From contig CAXBCF010000020.1 of assembly GCA_963973975.1 (NCBI GenBank), positions 1 to 57,307 on the forward strand: a DNA stretch of 57,307 bases, given 5' to 3'. The position numbers were made by a program, and so were the translations under genes. The notes below the pieces were generated by a model that worked only from the letters and a program-made list of their open reading frames with translations, ran no database searches and had not been told where the DNA came from. The stretch comes from UBA1494_A sp963973975. GTDB lineage: Bacteria; Bacteroidota; Bacteroidia; Flavobacteriales_E; Vicingaceae. Positions 41,744 to 50,540 of this stretch are shown in pieces (positions within the stretch are counted from its first letter, which is position 1; every line of letters begins with the position of its first letter).

Positions 41744-42286
41744 TTAAAATAAGGAGTTAAGTGAAGCAAAGGACGGAGCTAGATTGTCCTTCTCTGAGAT
41801 AATGGCGTCGTTAATGCCCCAATTAATTCCTAAATCAGAATCATTCCATCTAATTGAGCCTTCAGATTCTTTATTGTAATACTGCGTGCATTTATAGGAA
41901 AAAATTGTTTCATCTTCTAAAGTAAGAAAACCATGAGCAAAGCCGGGAGGTAAATAAAACAAAGTTTTGTTGTGCTCACTTAGCTCAATTGCGACATGTT
42001 GACCATAAGTCGGAGAATTCTTTCGAATATCTACTGCAATATCTAAAACAGTTCCTTTTATTACCTGAACAAGTTTTCCTTGAGAAAATGGAGGGTTTTG
42101 AAAGTGCAATCCACGCAACACATTCTTCATAGATTTCGAAAGATTATCTTGAACAAAAGTTTTATCAAGTCCTGCTTCTATTAGCTTTTTCTTGTGGTAA
42201 CTTTCGAAAAAGTAACCTCTTTCATCCTCAAAAACAGCAGGGTGAATAATTAGTAATCCATCTATTTTGGTTTTCTCAATTTTCAT
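41744..42286 (-). CDS. rfbC: dTDP-4-dehydrorhamnose 3,5-epimerase
   Basis: This 180-residue cupin-type enzyme converts dTDP-4-keto-6-deoxyglucose to dTDP-4-keto-L-rhamnose. Signatures are LLIIHPAVFEDERGYFFESY, FVQDNLSKSMKNVLRGLHFQ (with the catalytic His in RGLHFQ), KLVQVIKGTVLDIAVDIRK and FYLPPGFAHGFLTLEDET. rfbA, rfbB and rfbD are not in this window. The start overlaps the stop of the tyrosine kinase gene by one base (TAATG), implying coupled translation. Confidence 0.95.
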   Translation of the reverse strand: MKIEKTKIDGLLIIHPAVFEDERGYFFESYHKKKLIEAGLDKTFVQDNLSKSMKNVLRGLHFQNPPFSQGKLVQVIKGTVLDIAVDIRKNSPTYGQHVAIELSEHNKTLFYLPPGFAHGFLTLEDETIFSYKCTQYYNKESEGSIRWNDSDLGINWGINDAIISEKDNLAPSFASLNSLF

Positions 42287-44754
42287 TAGGATTTTCTATT
42301 TAAAAATGATAACCATTTATTTTTTTTTGGTTTATCTTCGTCATAATAACCATATCCGTATCCATAGCCATATCCGTATCCATAGCCATACCCATAGCCA
42401 TACCCGTAACCATACCCGTAACCATAACCTCTCTTTTTGGTATCCATGCCATTTAAGATTACTGAAAGGTTATGAATTTTGTTGTCATTAATTAAATGAT
42501 CAACATTTTGAATAAAGTTTTTTCTAGAATATTCAGACCTGAAGATATACAATGGATAATCAGCTTTTCGAATTACTTCAATGCCGTCCGTAACAAGTCC
42601 TACAGGTGGGTTGTCGATAATGATTAAATCATATTGAGTTTTTAATTTCTCTAATATTTCGTTTAACTTTTCACTAATAATTAGCTCTGAAGGGTTTGGT
42701 GGCACAGGTCCGGCAGTAATAAAATCTAAATTTTCTTGATTACTATGGTGAACACAATCCTCAATAACATCTTTGCCGATTAATAAGGTGCTCATCCCTT
42801 TTATATTTTGAACATCAAAACCTATATGAATTTTAGGCTTTCGCATATCCAAGTCAAGAATGATTACTTTTTTTCCTCCAAATGCAATTATTCCTCCAAG
42901 GTTTATGGCAATAAAAGTTTTCCCTTCACCTGACACCGTTGAGGTAACAGCCATAATTTTTGGTCCTTCTTTGGCATTTATAAATTGTAAGTTGGTTCGA
43001 ATTGTTCTAAATGATTCAGCTATAAGTGATTTCGGATTTTTATTCACAATTAATTGCGAAACTGGAATATCTTTTTTGTATCTAGGAATTACTCCTAAAA
43101 CGCTAACATTTGAATTAGAGTATTTTACTATTTCATTTATTGATGTTATTTGATTGTGAAGCAGGTATTTGATGAATACGATGATCAAACTAACTAATAT
43201 TCCGAAACCAAGAAAACTTGAAAAAACAATCTTTTTGTTTGGAGAAATAGACGAATTTGGAATGGTAGCTTTTTTGAGAATGTTGATATCCGAAACAAAT
43301 CCCTGTTGTGAAATAAGATATTCTGTTTTTTTCTCAATTAATAAGCCATAAAACTTCTCATTAATATCGTAGGTCCTTTTTCTTCTAATCAGCTCAATTT
43401 CTTCTTCTGGAGCATTAAAGTACTCATCTTCAAATGACTTTATTTGAACTTCAATTTGATTTTTGCGTCCGATTAGACGCTCTAATAAAGAATTGACACT
43501 GTTAATCAGTAATTTCTTTTGAATTGCAATTTGAAAATCAATCTCTTTAATTTGATCACTGCCTTCTTTTAAGCTAAAAAGTCTTTCTTGTCTTTTTACA
43601 AGCAATTCATTTAAATTACTCAACAAATTAGTAATGTTATTTTCATAACTCGTTCCAGCTAAAATTGGAATTAACTTAAAAACATCAATTTGTTCTCCTT
43701 CTTTTTCAATTTGATTTTTAATTTCTTGTAATAATGAAACTTGAAAATCTAACTCAGTTAAGCTATTGTCTAAACGATTGATTCGCTCATAAATAACCTG
43801 ACTGAATTCATCCAAATTTTTAAGGTTGTTTTTTCTTTTAAATTGCTGTATTTCAGTTTCCGAATCTTTTTGTTTCTCATAAACTTTACCAATTTGTTCA
43901 TCGAGAAACTCTATAATTTGCCTCGATCCTTGCTTCTTTCTTTCAATGTTGTAGATTTTAAACTCTTCAATGATTGACTCTACAATTTCTTTAGTTTTTA
44001 AGCGATTGTGATTGGTGTATGTCAATTGAAGTGTTTTAGCACTTAGATTGATTACAAGAATCTCAAGGTTTTGCTTTAATTCTGAGACTAAGCTGTTTTT
44101 ATTATTAATAACGAAATAATAGCTTAAAGGCTTGACTGCATCAACATTTTTCTTGATCTCATCAAAGCTTAATATTTTAACAATTAAATTAGCAAAAGGT
44201 AATTTTGCAGGCTTCCCAAATATGATCTTAATGCGTTGACTTTCTGATTCTCCCCAAAAAAGGACTCCTTCTCTTTGACTTAAAAATTCAATTGAAATTT
44301 TTGTTGGTGATAACTCTTCTTCTTTATTTATTATTTGAACTTCAAAAGGAGAGCTTTTATAAAGTTCATTGTCTAAGAACTGTCCCTGACTGTAATAACT
44401 AACTTCAAGTGGCAACCTTTTCAGAGCTCTTTCAGCGATTAAGTTGGATTTAATTATTTCAAGTTCCGAAGAAATATCATTGCTTTCATAATAATCTTCA
44501 ACTTTTAATACACGGTTGGCAGTGTTTGATTTTTCTATTTGAATTTCAGCACTTGACATAAAAGTTGGAGCAGTATAACGAATGTATAAAAAGCTTCCCA
44601 AAAGCGCTAAGCCAATAGATATGAGTACCCAAAGAATATTTTTCTTGAATATATAAGAAAATAATCCAAACTCAAAATCAGTATTAAGGTTACTTAATTT
44701 CTCACTTTGGCGATTATCATTTTCGCGTGCACTATTTTCGATTGGATTGTACAA
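42286..44754 (-). CDS. polysaccharide biosynthesis tyrosine autokinase (Wzc-like) with (Gly-Tyr)14 tail
   Basis: This 822-residue inner-membrane protein has an N-terminal Wzz chain-length domain (helix ILWVLISIGLALLGSFLYI), a long coiled-coil periplasmic part, a second membrane helix (KIVFSSFLGFGILVSLIIVF) and a C-terminal BY-kinase domain. Walker A is STVSGEGKTFIAINL near residue 608, Walker A' is ILDLDMRKPKIHIGF and Walker B is LIIIDNPPVGL. BY-kinases autophosphorylate a C-terminal tyrosine cluster to control polymer length and export. Here the cluster is 14 consecutive Gly-Tyr dipeptides and one extra Tyr, unusually regular. The gene follows the Wza-like gene by 12 bases and precedes rfbC with TAATG overlap. 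Confidence 0.93.
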   Translation of the reverse strand: MYNPIENSARENDNRQSEKLSNLNTDFEFGLFSYIFKKNILWVLISIGLALLGSFLYIRYTAPTFMSSAEIQIEKSNTANRVLKVEDYYESNDISSELEIIKSNLIAERALKRLPLEVSYYSQGQFLDNELYKSSPFEVQIINKEEELSPTKISIEFLSQREGVLFWGESESQRIKIIFGKPAKLPFANLIVKILSFDEIKKNVDAVKPLSYYFVINNKNSLVSELKQNLEILVINLSAKTLQLTYTNHNRLKTKEIVESIIEEFKIYNIERKKQGSRQIIEFLDEQIGKVYEKQKDSETEIQQFKRKNNLKNLDEFSQVIYERINRLDNSLTELDFQVSLLQEIKNQIEKEGEQIDVFKLIPILAGTSYENNITNLLSNLNELLVKRQERLFSLKEGSDQIKEIDFQIAIQKKLLINSVNSLLERLIGRKNQIEVQIKSFEDEYFNAPEEEIELIRRKRTYDINEKFYGLLIEKKTEYLISQQGFVSDINILKKATIPNSSISPNKKIVFSSFLGFGILVSLIIVFIKYLLHNQITSINEIVKYSNSNVSVLGVIPRYKKDIPVSQLIVNKNPKSLIAESFRTIRTNLQFINAKEGPKIMAVTSTVSGEGKTFIAINLGGIIAFGGKKVIILDLDMRKPKIHIGFDVQNIKGMSTLLIGKDVIEDCVHHSNQENLDFITAGPVPPNPSELIISEKLNEILEKLKTQYDLIIIDNPPVGLVTDGIEVIRKADYPLYIFRSEYSRKNFIQNVDHLINDNKIHNLSVILNGMDTKKRGYGYGYGYGYGYGYGYGYGYGYGYGYGYYDEDKPKKNKWLSFLNRKS
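42346..42429 (-). repeat. 84-bp hexamer tandem repeat encoding (Gly-Tyr)14
   Basis: Fourteen in-frame hexamer units (minus-strand GGNTAY type, with third-base changes) encode alternating Gly and Tyr at the C-terminus of the tyrosine kinase. Unit boundaries are exact and the reading frame is kept. Such a repeat could vary by slippage in steps of two residues. Confidence 0.9.
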
Positions 44755-44766
44755 GTATAATTTATT

Positions 44767-45531
44767 TTATTCTAAACGGTCAATGATTAAAAATAAAGTG
44801 ATAGCTGTAGTTAAAAATCCAAAAATTGGAGATATTTCAGATAAAACTTGTCTTGTGGTAATACCTAAAGGTTCAACATAAATAATGTCATTAGCTTGTA
44901 AAATAATATTAGCTTGTTCTAATCCCTCAATAGTTGATAAGTCAATTTTAAACACTTCTGGATTACTTAAATCTCCACGAATTAACTTTACTCTTGCAGC
45001 TCTTCCATTGTTGCTTATTCCTCCTGCAAGCGCAATTGCTTCCAATAATTTTACATTGTTATTCTCTAGTGTAATTACTGTTCCACTTCCTCCATCTCCA
45101 GTAAATACTGTTACCCTTCTATTATCTACATTAAGTAAGATAAAAGCATCATTAATATCTTTATTGTATAATTCCTCCAAATACAACTCTGCTTCTCTAA
45201 GTGTTTTCCCTTGAATATCAACTCTGTCAATAATTGGGAGGTTTACTTTTCCATCATATTCAACTAAATAGCTTAAACCTCTACTTAATTGCTGAAATTG
45301 TTGAGCATTGTTATTTGATTCTGAAATATCAACTAATTTAATTCCATTGTTAGAAAATAAACGGAAACTGATGATATCATTCGGAGCAATAACGTATTCC
45401 GGAATCGTATCTTTTTGCTGCGGAGTATATTTGTAATCTTTTGGAGTTCTGAACATGATGCTGGGGTTCAGTGGTTTACATGAAGCTAAAAAATAGCATG
45501 CAATGATTACTCCTATAATTCTTTTTGTCAT
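44767..45531 (-). CDS. polysaccharide export lipoprotein (Wza-like)
   Basis: This 254-residue outer-membrane polysaccharide exporter is a lipoprotein (MTKRIIGVIIACYFLASC, lipobox LASC, Cys18). It has a Poly_export domain (PEYVIAPNDIISFRLFS; LPIIDRVDIQGKTLREAELY) and an SLBB-like part (VTVFTGDGGSGTVITLENN; LLEAIALAGGISNNG; LQANDIIYVEPL). A C-terminal hydrophobic segment (FLTTAITLFLIIDRLE) follows, as in many Bacteroidota Wza homologues. It forms the export channel that pairs with the Wzc-like protein encoded 12 bases downstream. A TAGATTTG box at 45552-45559 makes it the likely first gene of the export operon. Confidence 0.92.
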   Translation of the reverse strand: MTKRIIGVIIACYFLASCKPLNPSIMFRTPKDYKYTPQQKDTIPEYVIAPNDIISFRLFSNNGIKLVDISESNNNAQQFQQLSRGLSYLVEYDGKVNLPIIDRVDIQGKTLREAELYLEELYNKDINDAFILLNVDNRRVTVFTGDGGSGTVITLENNNVKLLEAIALAGGISNNGRAARVKLIRGDLSNPEVFKIDLSTIEGLEQANIILQANDIIYVEPLGITTRQVLSEISPIFGFLTTAITLFLIIDRLE

Positions 45532-45551
45532 AATGGAAGATTGTAGATATG

Positions 45552-45559
45552 CAAATCTA
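45552..45559 (-). promoter_or_regulatory. putative -7 element of the Wza/Wzc operon
   Basis: On the minus strand this reads TAGATTTG (TAnnTTTG), 20 bases before the ATG of the Wza-like gene, between it and the end of the glycosyltransferase gene. Confidence 0.45.
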
Positions 45560-45585
45560 TTAAATATATAGATGAGGCACGCAAG

Positions 45586-46779
45586 CTACGCTTTATGTAA
45601 TAAATTTTCATAGAGATCTCTCATGTCCTTTACTAAACGATTAAAGTGAAACTTATCTTTTACAAAGTCCCATCCATTGTCACTCATTTTTTTTCTCAAT
45701 TGTTCGTCCTCTACCAAAATTTGAAGCTTTTTAATAAATAGGTTGGGATTGTTAGCAGGTACAATAATTCCTGTTTTATTATTCTGAACAATATCTCTTA
45801 CTCCACCAACCTTAGTTGTTATAATTGGAGTGCCTGCTGCCTGAGCTTCAATTAAACTAACAGGAGTTCCTTCGTTTAATGAACTAAGAGCAATAATATC
45901 AAGACCTGCATTTGCCCAATCAATTTCTTTGATCCAAGAGGTGAAATGTACCGTTGCTTTCATCCCATTTTCAAAATCTCCGTTTAAAAAGTCTAACCCT
46001 ATTTGATTGGTGTATGTTTTCAAGGCTTCACGCTCTTCTCCATCGCCAATTATAAAAGCCCTAATTTTTCTTTTAGAATTTACCTTTAAAGATTTAATCG
46101 CATCGATAAATAAATGGTGATTTTTTATAGGAACAAGTCTTCCAATAATTCCAATAGCAATTTCATCATCATCTAATCCGAACTTTGTTCTGAAAGAGTT
46201 TCTTTTTTCTGCTCTTCCACAATGGAATTTATCCAAATCAAAGCCTAAGGGAATTACTTGAACTTTATCTTCAGAACATATCCCATATTTCTTTACCAGC
46301 TCCAGTTTTTGTCGCTGACTTATTGCAATAATCTTATCCGTTTTTAAAGCTAAAGCTCTTTCAATATTTTTATAAACATTGGTTTTAAAGGCTCCGAAGT
46401 AAGAATGAAAAACATGTCCGTGAAAGGTGTGTACTAACTTTGACTTTCCGTAAGCTATGCCTGCATATCTTCCAATTGCTCCTGCTTTAGAAGCGTGAGT
46501 ATGTATGATGTCAGGTTTAAAAGACTTTATAATTTTCTTTATTTCTTTATAAGCTTCGCGATCATTTTTTATCCCAATGTCTCGTTGCATTGAATCAATA
46601 AATTGAGGCTTTAAACCCAATTCATCTAAGATGTGCATGGAACTTTTTTCACTTTTTTCTTCTTTACCACCAATGAGTAATGTTTCGTAATCTGGTGTTA
46701 AATGTTTGGTTAATAAAGCAGCATTAAAAGTCGGGCCTCCTAAATTGAATCGATTGATGATACGTAAAATTTTAGCCAT
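45586..46779 (-). CDS. glycosyltransferase family 4-like
   Basis: This 397-residue cytosolic GT-B glycosyltransferase starts at the ATG at 46777-46779 (MAKILRIINRFNLGGPTFNA); the longer frame from 46854 would overlap asnB and is rejected. Family features are the N-terminal HTHASKAGAIGR and HTFHGHVFHSYFG, the donor-binding GIIGRLVPIKNHHLFIDAI, AFIIGDGEEREALK and SSLNEGTPVSLIEAQAAGTP, matching the E-x7-E retaining GT4 motif. It probably adds a sugar during exopolysaccharide synthesis. It lies between asnB and the Wza-like gene, 37 bases after the asnB stop. Confidence 0.9.
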   Translation of the reverse strand: MAKILRIINRFNLGGPTFNAALLTKHLTPDYETLLIGGKEEKSEKSSMHILDELGLKPQFIDSMQRDIGIKNDREAYKEIKKIIKSFKPDIIHTHASKAGAIGRYAGIAYGKSKLVHTFHGHVFHSYFGAFKTNVYKNIERALALKTDKIIAISQRQKLELVKKYGICSEDKVQVIPLGFDLDKFHCGRAEKRNSFRTKFGLDDDEIAIGIIGRLVPIKNHHLFIDAIKSLKVNSKRKIRAFIIGDGEEREALKTYTNQIGLDFLNGDFENGMKATVHFTSWIKEIDWANAGLDIIALSSLNEGTPVSLIEAQAAGTPIITTKVGGVRDIVQNNKTGIIVPANNPNLFIKKLQILVEDEQLRKKMSDNGWDFVKDKFHFNRLVKDMRDLYENLLHKA

Positions 46780-46816
46780 AAATTTATCTAAATGAAACGC
46801 CAATTCGTCGACGAAA

Positions 46817-48712
46817 TTAGGCAATATATCTTTTCCACCAAAAGTTAAAGACAATTAATGCCCATATGTTTCCCTGTGAGTCAAGCGGGTTTTTTGATTC
46901 TAATTGGGTTCTTAAATTCTTTACGGTTGAAATGTTAAAAAGGTTTTGTTCTTTGAGAAAAGTGTTAGATAATAAATCATTCCCAATTAGGTCTTTAAGG
47001 TCTTTTTTAAACCAGTCGAGAAGCGGGACTTCAAAACCTTGCTTTGGTCTGTTGTAGAGTTCGGCAGGTAATAATTTTTTTGCAGCATCTTGAACGATTC
47101 TCTTTTTCATCGAAGCATTTATTTTGTAACTCGATGGTAGAGAAAAAGCAAAATCTACAACCGTATGATCTAAGAAAGGAACTCTAACTTCCAAGCCATG
47201 GGCCATCGACATTAAATCGACTTTCCGAAGCATATCGGATGGCAAAAGCATTTTTAAATCGGTGTAAAGCACATCGTTAAAATCATTTCCTTCTGCTATT
47301 TGGCTGAGATAACTATTTTTTCTATTGAGATAGATTTCAGGTTTTGCTTTTTTAATCATCAGATTTGAGGCAGAAGCTTCATTCATTAAACTAGCCCAAA
47401 GCCAATACCTCTCAGCTTTAGAAAGATTTACACCTTCAGAGAACTTATGAAGCTTTCTAAATAGATTGCCCATTTTTGAATTGCGCGATTTGGGTAAGTT
47501 GTCCCAAATTACTTTAGTTTGCTTTAAAAATTCTTGTTTCAAACCGGTTTGTCTAGCCATGAATTCGCCCCGATGTTTATGGTAGCCTGCAAATAATTCA
47601 TCAGCTCCATCACCTGACAGAGCAACTTTGACGTGTTTAGCGGTTTTTTCGCTCAAAGCGTTTACAGCCAATGCAGAAGAATCTGCAAAAGGCTCGTCGA
47701 TATAGTCTAGTGTTTGCTCTAAACTTGATAATAAATCATTTCTCGACAGCGAAAAAACGTGATGTTCTGTTTGATACATTTTTGAAACCAGCAAAGCATA
47801 TTTCGTTTCATCGAATTGTGGATCGTCAGAAAAGCCAACAGAAAATGTGTTGAGGTGCTTAGTTTTTTGGGCTGCTAAGGCGGTAATTAGTGAAGAATCA
47901 ACTCCACCGCTCAAAAAAGTACCAAGTGGAACATCTGCGACCAGTCTTTTTTCAACCGATTGTTCCATTAAATTCAAAAACGTCTCTTGAGCTTCTTCGT
48001 AGCTAATTTTTGGATATCCATTTTCTAGTGGGGGGTATTTAATTTGATAGAATGGAATTTTTTGAATCGTAAGATTGGAGTCAATTTTTAAATAATGACC
48101 AGGTTCTAATTTCTTTACATTCTGAAATATTGAGTGTGGCTCAGGGATGTAATTAAATTGCAAGTAATTGTAAAGTGAAGAATGATCTAATTCTTTTGGA
48201 ATATCATAACACAAAATGGATTTCATTTCTGAAGCAAAAATAAAATAGTCATTGTGGGGATATATAATCAGGGGCTTTATCCCAAATCGATCTCTGGCAA
48301 GAATGGTTGTGTTTTCTAATGTATCGTAAATCGCTAAGGCAAAAAAACCGTGAAGCTTATTGAAAAAAGCAGTCCCAAAATGAAGGTAGCCTTGCAACAA
48401 AACTTCAGTATCGCTCTGACTTCGAAATGATTTTCCGTTTTTTTTAAGCTCTTCTCTCAGCGCTTTGTAATTGTATATTTCTCCGTTAAAAACAATTGCA
48501 AAACGAGCAGTTTCATCAAAAAATGGTTGATTGGCTAAGTCGGAAGTATCTATAATGGAAAGTCTTCTATGCCCAAGAGCTGCTCTGCAAAAATTTTGAA
48601 AACCTTCTGCATCTGGCCCTCTTTTTTGAAGTTTTGATGTTGCATTTCTTGCTTGCTGAATTTGATTTTCAGTAAGATAGGATTTGGATAAAATACCGGT
48701 AATTCCGCACAT
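46817..48712 (-). CDS. asnB: asparagine synthase (glutamine-hydrolysing)
   Basis: This 631-residue enzyme makes asparagine from aspartate, glutamine and ATP. The N-terminal glutaminase domain starts MCGITGIL with Cys2 as nucleophile and contains LGHRRLSIIDTSDLANQPF and AIVFNGEIYNYKALREEL. The C-terminal synthetase domain has the PP-loop FLSGGVDSSLITALAA and VKVALSGDGADELFAGYHKH. Copies next to glycosyltransferases in polysaccharide clusters, as here, may amidate sugar acids rather than make free asparagine; which applies is not decidable. The DUF423 gene ends directly before its start (TAAATG). Confidence 0.95.
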   Translation of the reverse strand: MCGITGILSKSYLTENQIQQARNATSKLQKRGPDAEGFQNFCRAALGHRRLSIIDTSDLANQPFFDETARFAIVFNGEIYNYKALREELKKNGKSFRSQSDTEVLLQGYLHFGTAFFNKLHGFFALAIYDTLENTTILARDRFGIKPLIIYPHNDYFIFASEMKSILCYDIPKELDHSSLYNYLQFNYIPEPHSIFQNVKKLEPGHYLKIDSNLTIQKIPFYQIKYPPLENGYPKISYEEAQETFLNLMEQSVEKRLVADVPLGTFLSGGVDSSLITALAAQKTKHLNTFSVGFSDDPQFDETKYALLVSKMYQTEHHVFSLSRNDLLSSLEQTLDYIDEPFADSSALAVNALSEKTAKHVKVALSGDGADELFAGYHKHRGEFMARQTGLKQEFLKQTKVIWDNLPKSRNSKMGNLFRKLHKFSEGVNLSKAERYWLWASLMNEASASNLMIKKAKPEIYLNRKNSYLSQIAEGNDFNDVLYTDLKMLLPSDMLRKVDLMSMAHGLEVRVPFLDHTVVDFAFSLPSSYKINASMKKRIVQDAAKKLLPAELYNRPKQGFEVPLLDWFKKDLKDLIGNDLLSNTFLKEQNLFNISTVKNLRTQLESKNPLDSQGNIWALIVFNFWWKRYIA

Positions 48713-49105
48713 TTATTTCAGTGAATTTGAATTAAACCGAATTGCTTTAAAAAATAATAGTGCCCATGAAACAATTAAAAAAAGACCGCCAATTGGGGTG
48801 ATTGGACCTAAGAAGCTTAAAAAATCCATATTTAGAAAATAGCGCAAATTCAATAAATAAATTGAAAATGAAAAAAGGAAAATACCTATTACGAGTGCAT
48901 TTAAAATTAGTTTAGAAGAGAATTGAGGAAACTTTGCCAATAAAATAAGCAAAAGTGCATGGTACATTTGATACCTTATACCAGTTTCAAAACTTTGCAA
49001 TTGCTCAGAAGTTAAAATTTCCTCGAGTGCATGCGCACCAAAAGCACCGATAATTACTGACAGTCCTCCGAAAAGCAAGCCCCAAGCTAAGAATTTTTTT
49101 TCCAT
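48713..49105 (-). CDS. DUF423 family membrane protein
   Basis: This 130-residue protein has four hydrophobic helices and the family signature LSVIIGAFGAHALEE, then QSFETGIRYQMYHALLLILL and GPITPIGGLFLIVSWALLFF. DUF423 (YgdD-type) is a widespread inner-membrane family of unknown function. It is adjacent to asnB without spacing. A TACCTTTG box ends 4 bases before the ATG (49110-49117), so its transcript should be leaderless. Confidence 0.92.
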   Translation of the reverse strand: MEKKFLAWGLLFGGLSVIIGAFGAHALEEILTSEQLQSFETGIRYQMYHALLLILLAKFPQFSSKLILNALVIGIFLFSFSIYLLNLRYFLNMDFLSFLGPITPIGGLFLIVSWALLFFKAIRFNSNSLK

Positions 49106-49109
49106 TTTT

Positions 49110-49117
49110 CAAAGGTA
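49110..49117 (-). promoter_or_regulatory. -7 element 4 bases from the DUF423 start codon
   Basis: On the minus strand this reads TACCTTTG, then AAAA, then the ATG. Transcription would begin at or beside the start codon. Confidence 0.5.
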
Positions 49118-49196
49118 ATGATAGTTAACAATTATCTTATTTTCATTTTAACTTGAAGCAAATAAAAGTGTTATTTTATAATTCAAAAATAGATGT

Positions 49197-50540
49197 ATGA
49201 AGCAGATTTTGCTAATAGGAGCAGGGCGATCTTCCGGAAGTTTAATTGATTATTTAATTGCCAATGCAAGCGAAAATGATTGGAGAATTTGTATAGCGGA
49301 CTTATCAATTGAGCGTTTGCAAGAGGAATATGAAAAAGTAGCTTGCATTCGTTTGAAGGTGTTTGATGTAGCAGATGCTGAAAAAAGAGCTGCATTAATT
49401 GAGGAGTCAAACATTGTAATTTCAATGCTTCCCGCTCACCTTCACATTGAGGTTGCAAAAGATTGTATTCGTTTAAAAAAGAACATGGTAACTGCCTCTT
49501 ACATTTCAGATGAAATGAAAGCTCTTGATGAGAAAGCTAGAGCTGCAGGAGTTTTAATTTTAAATGAAATAGGAGTAGATCCAGGAATAGACCACTTATC
49601 TGCCAAAAAAGTAATAGACGAAATTCTAGAAAAAGGTGGAAAAATGGAGGCATTTGAAACTTTTACAGGGGGTTTAGTTGCACCTGAAAGCGACAATAAT
49701 CCATGGAATTATAAATTTACTTGGAACCCGCGGAATGTTGTTTTAGCGGGACAGGGTGGAGCTGTAAAATTTATTCAAGAAGGCACTTATAAATACATTC
49801 CATACCATAAAGTTTTTCGAAGAACAGAATTGATAAACATCGATCATTATGGAAAATTTGAGGGAATTGCCAACCGCGATTCTTTAAAATACCGTTCAAT
49901 TTATGGTTTGGATGCTATTAAAACGATGTACCGAGGCACGCTTAGAAGACCTGGCTTTTGCAAGTCTTGGGATGCTTTTGTGCAATTAGGAGCAACTGAT
50001 GATTCCTACATTATTCCCGATTCTGAAAACATGACTTTCAGGGAATTTATCAACCTCTTTTTGCCTTACAACCCACATGATTCGGTGGAATTAAAGTTGA
50101 GACACTATCTTAATATGGCTCATGACGATATTGAATTGTTCGATAAATTAAAATGGTTAGATATTTTTGAATCCATCCCAATTGGAATAAAAAATGCCAC
50201 TCCAGCCCAAACACTTCAAAAGATATTGGAACGCAAATGGACACTTGAGGCCAACGAGAAAGACATGATTGTGATGTGGCATAAGTTCATTTATGAATTA
50301 GATGGCAAAAAGTTTGAGAAACACTCATCCATGGTAATTAAGGGTAAGAATACAAAAGATACTGCTATGGCAATGACGGTGGGTTATCCTGTGGCTATTG
50401 CTACAAAAATGATTCTCAATGCTAAAATTGTACTTTCAGGTGTTCATCTTCCCATTCAAAAAGAAATTTATGAACCAGTTTTAAAAGAGTTGGAAGATTA
50501 TGGAATTCAATTTACAGAGAAAGAGTTTCCAGTTACTTAA
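49197..50540 (+). CDS. saccharopine dehydrogenase family protein
   Basis: This 447-residue oxidoreductase has an N-terminal Rossmann domain (ILLIGAGRSSGSLIDYLI; NIVISMLPAHLHIEVAKDCI; NMVTASYISDEMKALDEKA) and a saccharopine-dehydrogenase C-terminal domain (NEIGVDPGIDHLSAKKVIDE; TFTGGLVAPESDNNPWNYKF; YPVAIATKMIL). It fits the glutamate-forming saccharopine reductase/dehydrogenase group, acting in lysine metabolism, though homologues can have other substrates. It is divergent from the DUF423 gene and its end overlaps the convergent FAH-family gene by 8 bases. Confidence 0.9.
   Translation: MKQILLIGAGRSSGSLIDYLIANASENDWRICIADLSIERLQEEYEKVACIRLKVFDVADAEKRAALIEESNIVISMLPAHLHIEVAKDCIRLKKNMVTASYISDEMKALDEKARAAGVLILNEIGVDPGIDHLSAKKVIDEILEKGGKMEAFETFTGGLVAPESDNNPWNYKFTWNPRNVVLAGQGGAVKFIQEGTYKYIPYHKVFRRTELINIDHYGKFEGIANRDSLKYRSIYGLDAIKTMYRGTLRRPGFCKSWDAFVQLGATDDSYIIPDSENMTFREFINLFLPYNPHDSVELKLRHYLNMAHDDIELFDKLKWLDIFESIPIGIKNATPAQTLQKILERKWTLEANEKDMIVMWHKFIYELDGKKFEKHSSMVIKGKNTKDTAMAMTVGYPVAIATKMILNAKIVLSGVHLPIQKEIYEPVLKELEDYGIQFTEKEFPVT

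Noticed and set aside
42346..42429. CRISPR-like short repeat array
   Set aside because: The units are contiguous hexamers inside a coding frame, without spacers.
42267..42491. Plus-strand frame rich in His/Arg/Ile/Asn repeats
   Set aside because: It is the complement of the Gly-Tyr coding repeat of the tyrosine kinase; its repeats follow from that hexamer and it has no independent support.
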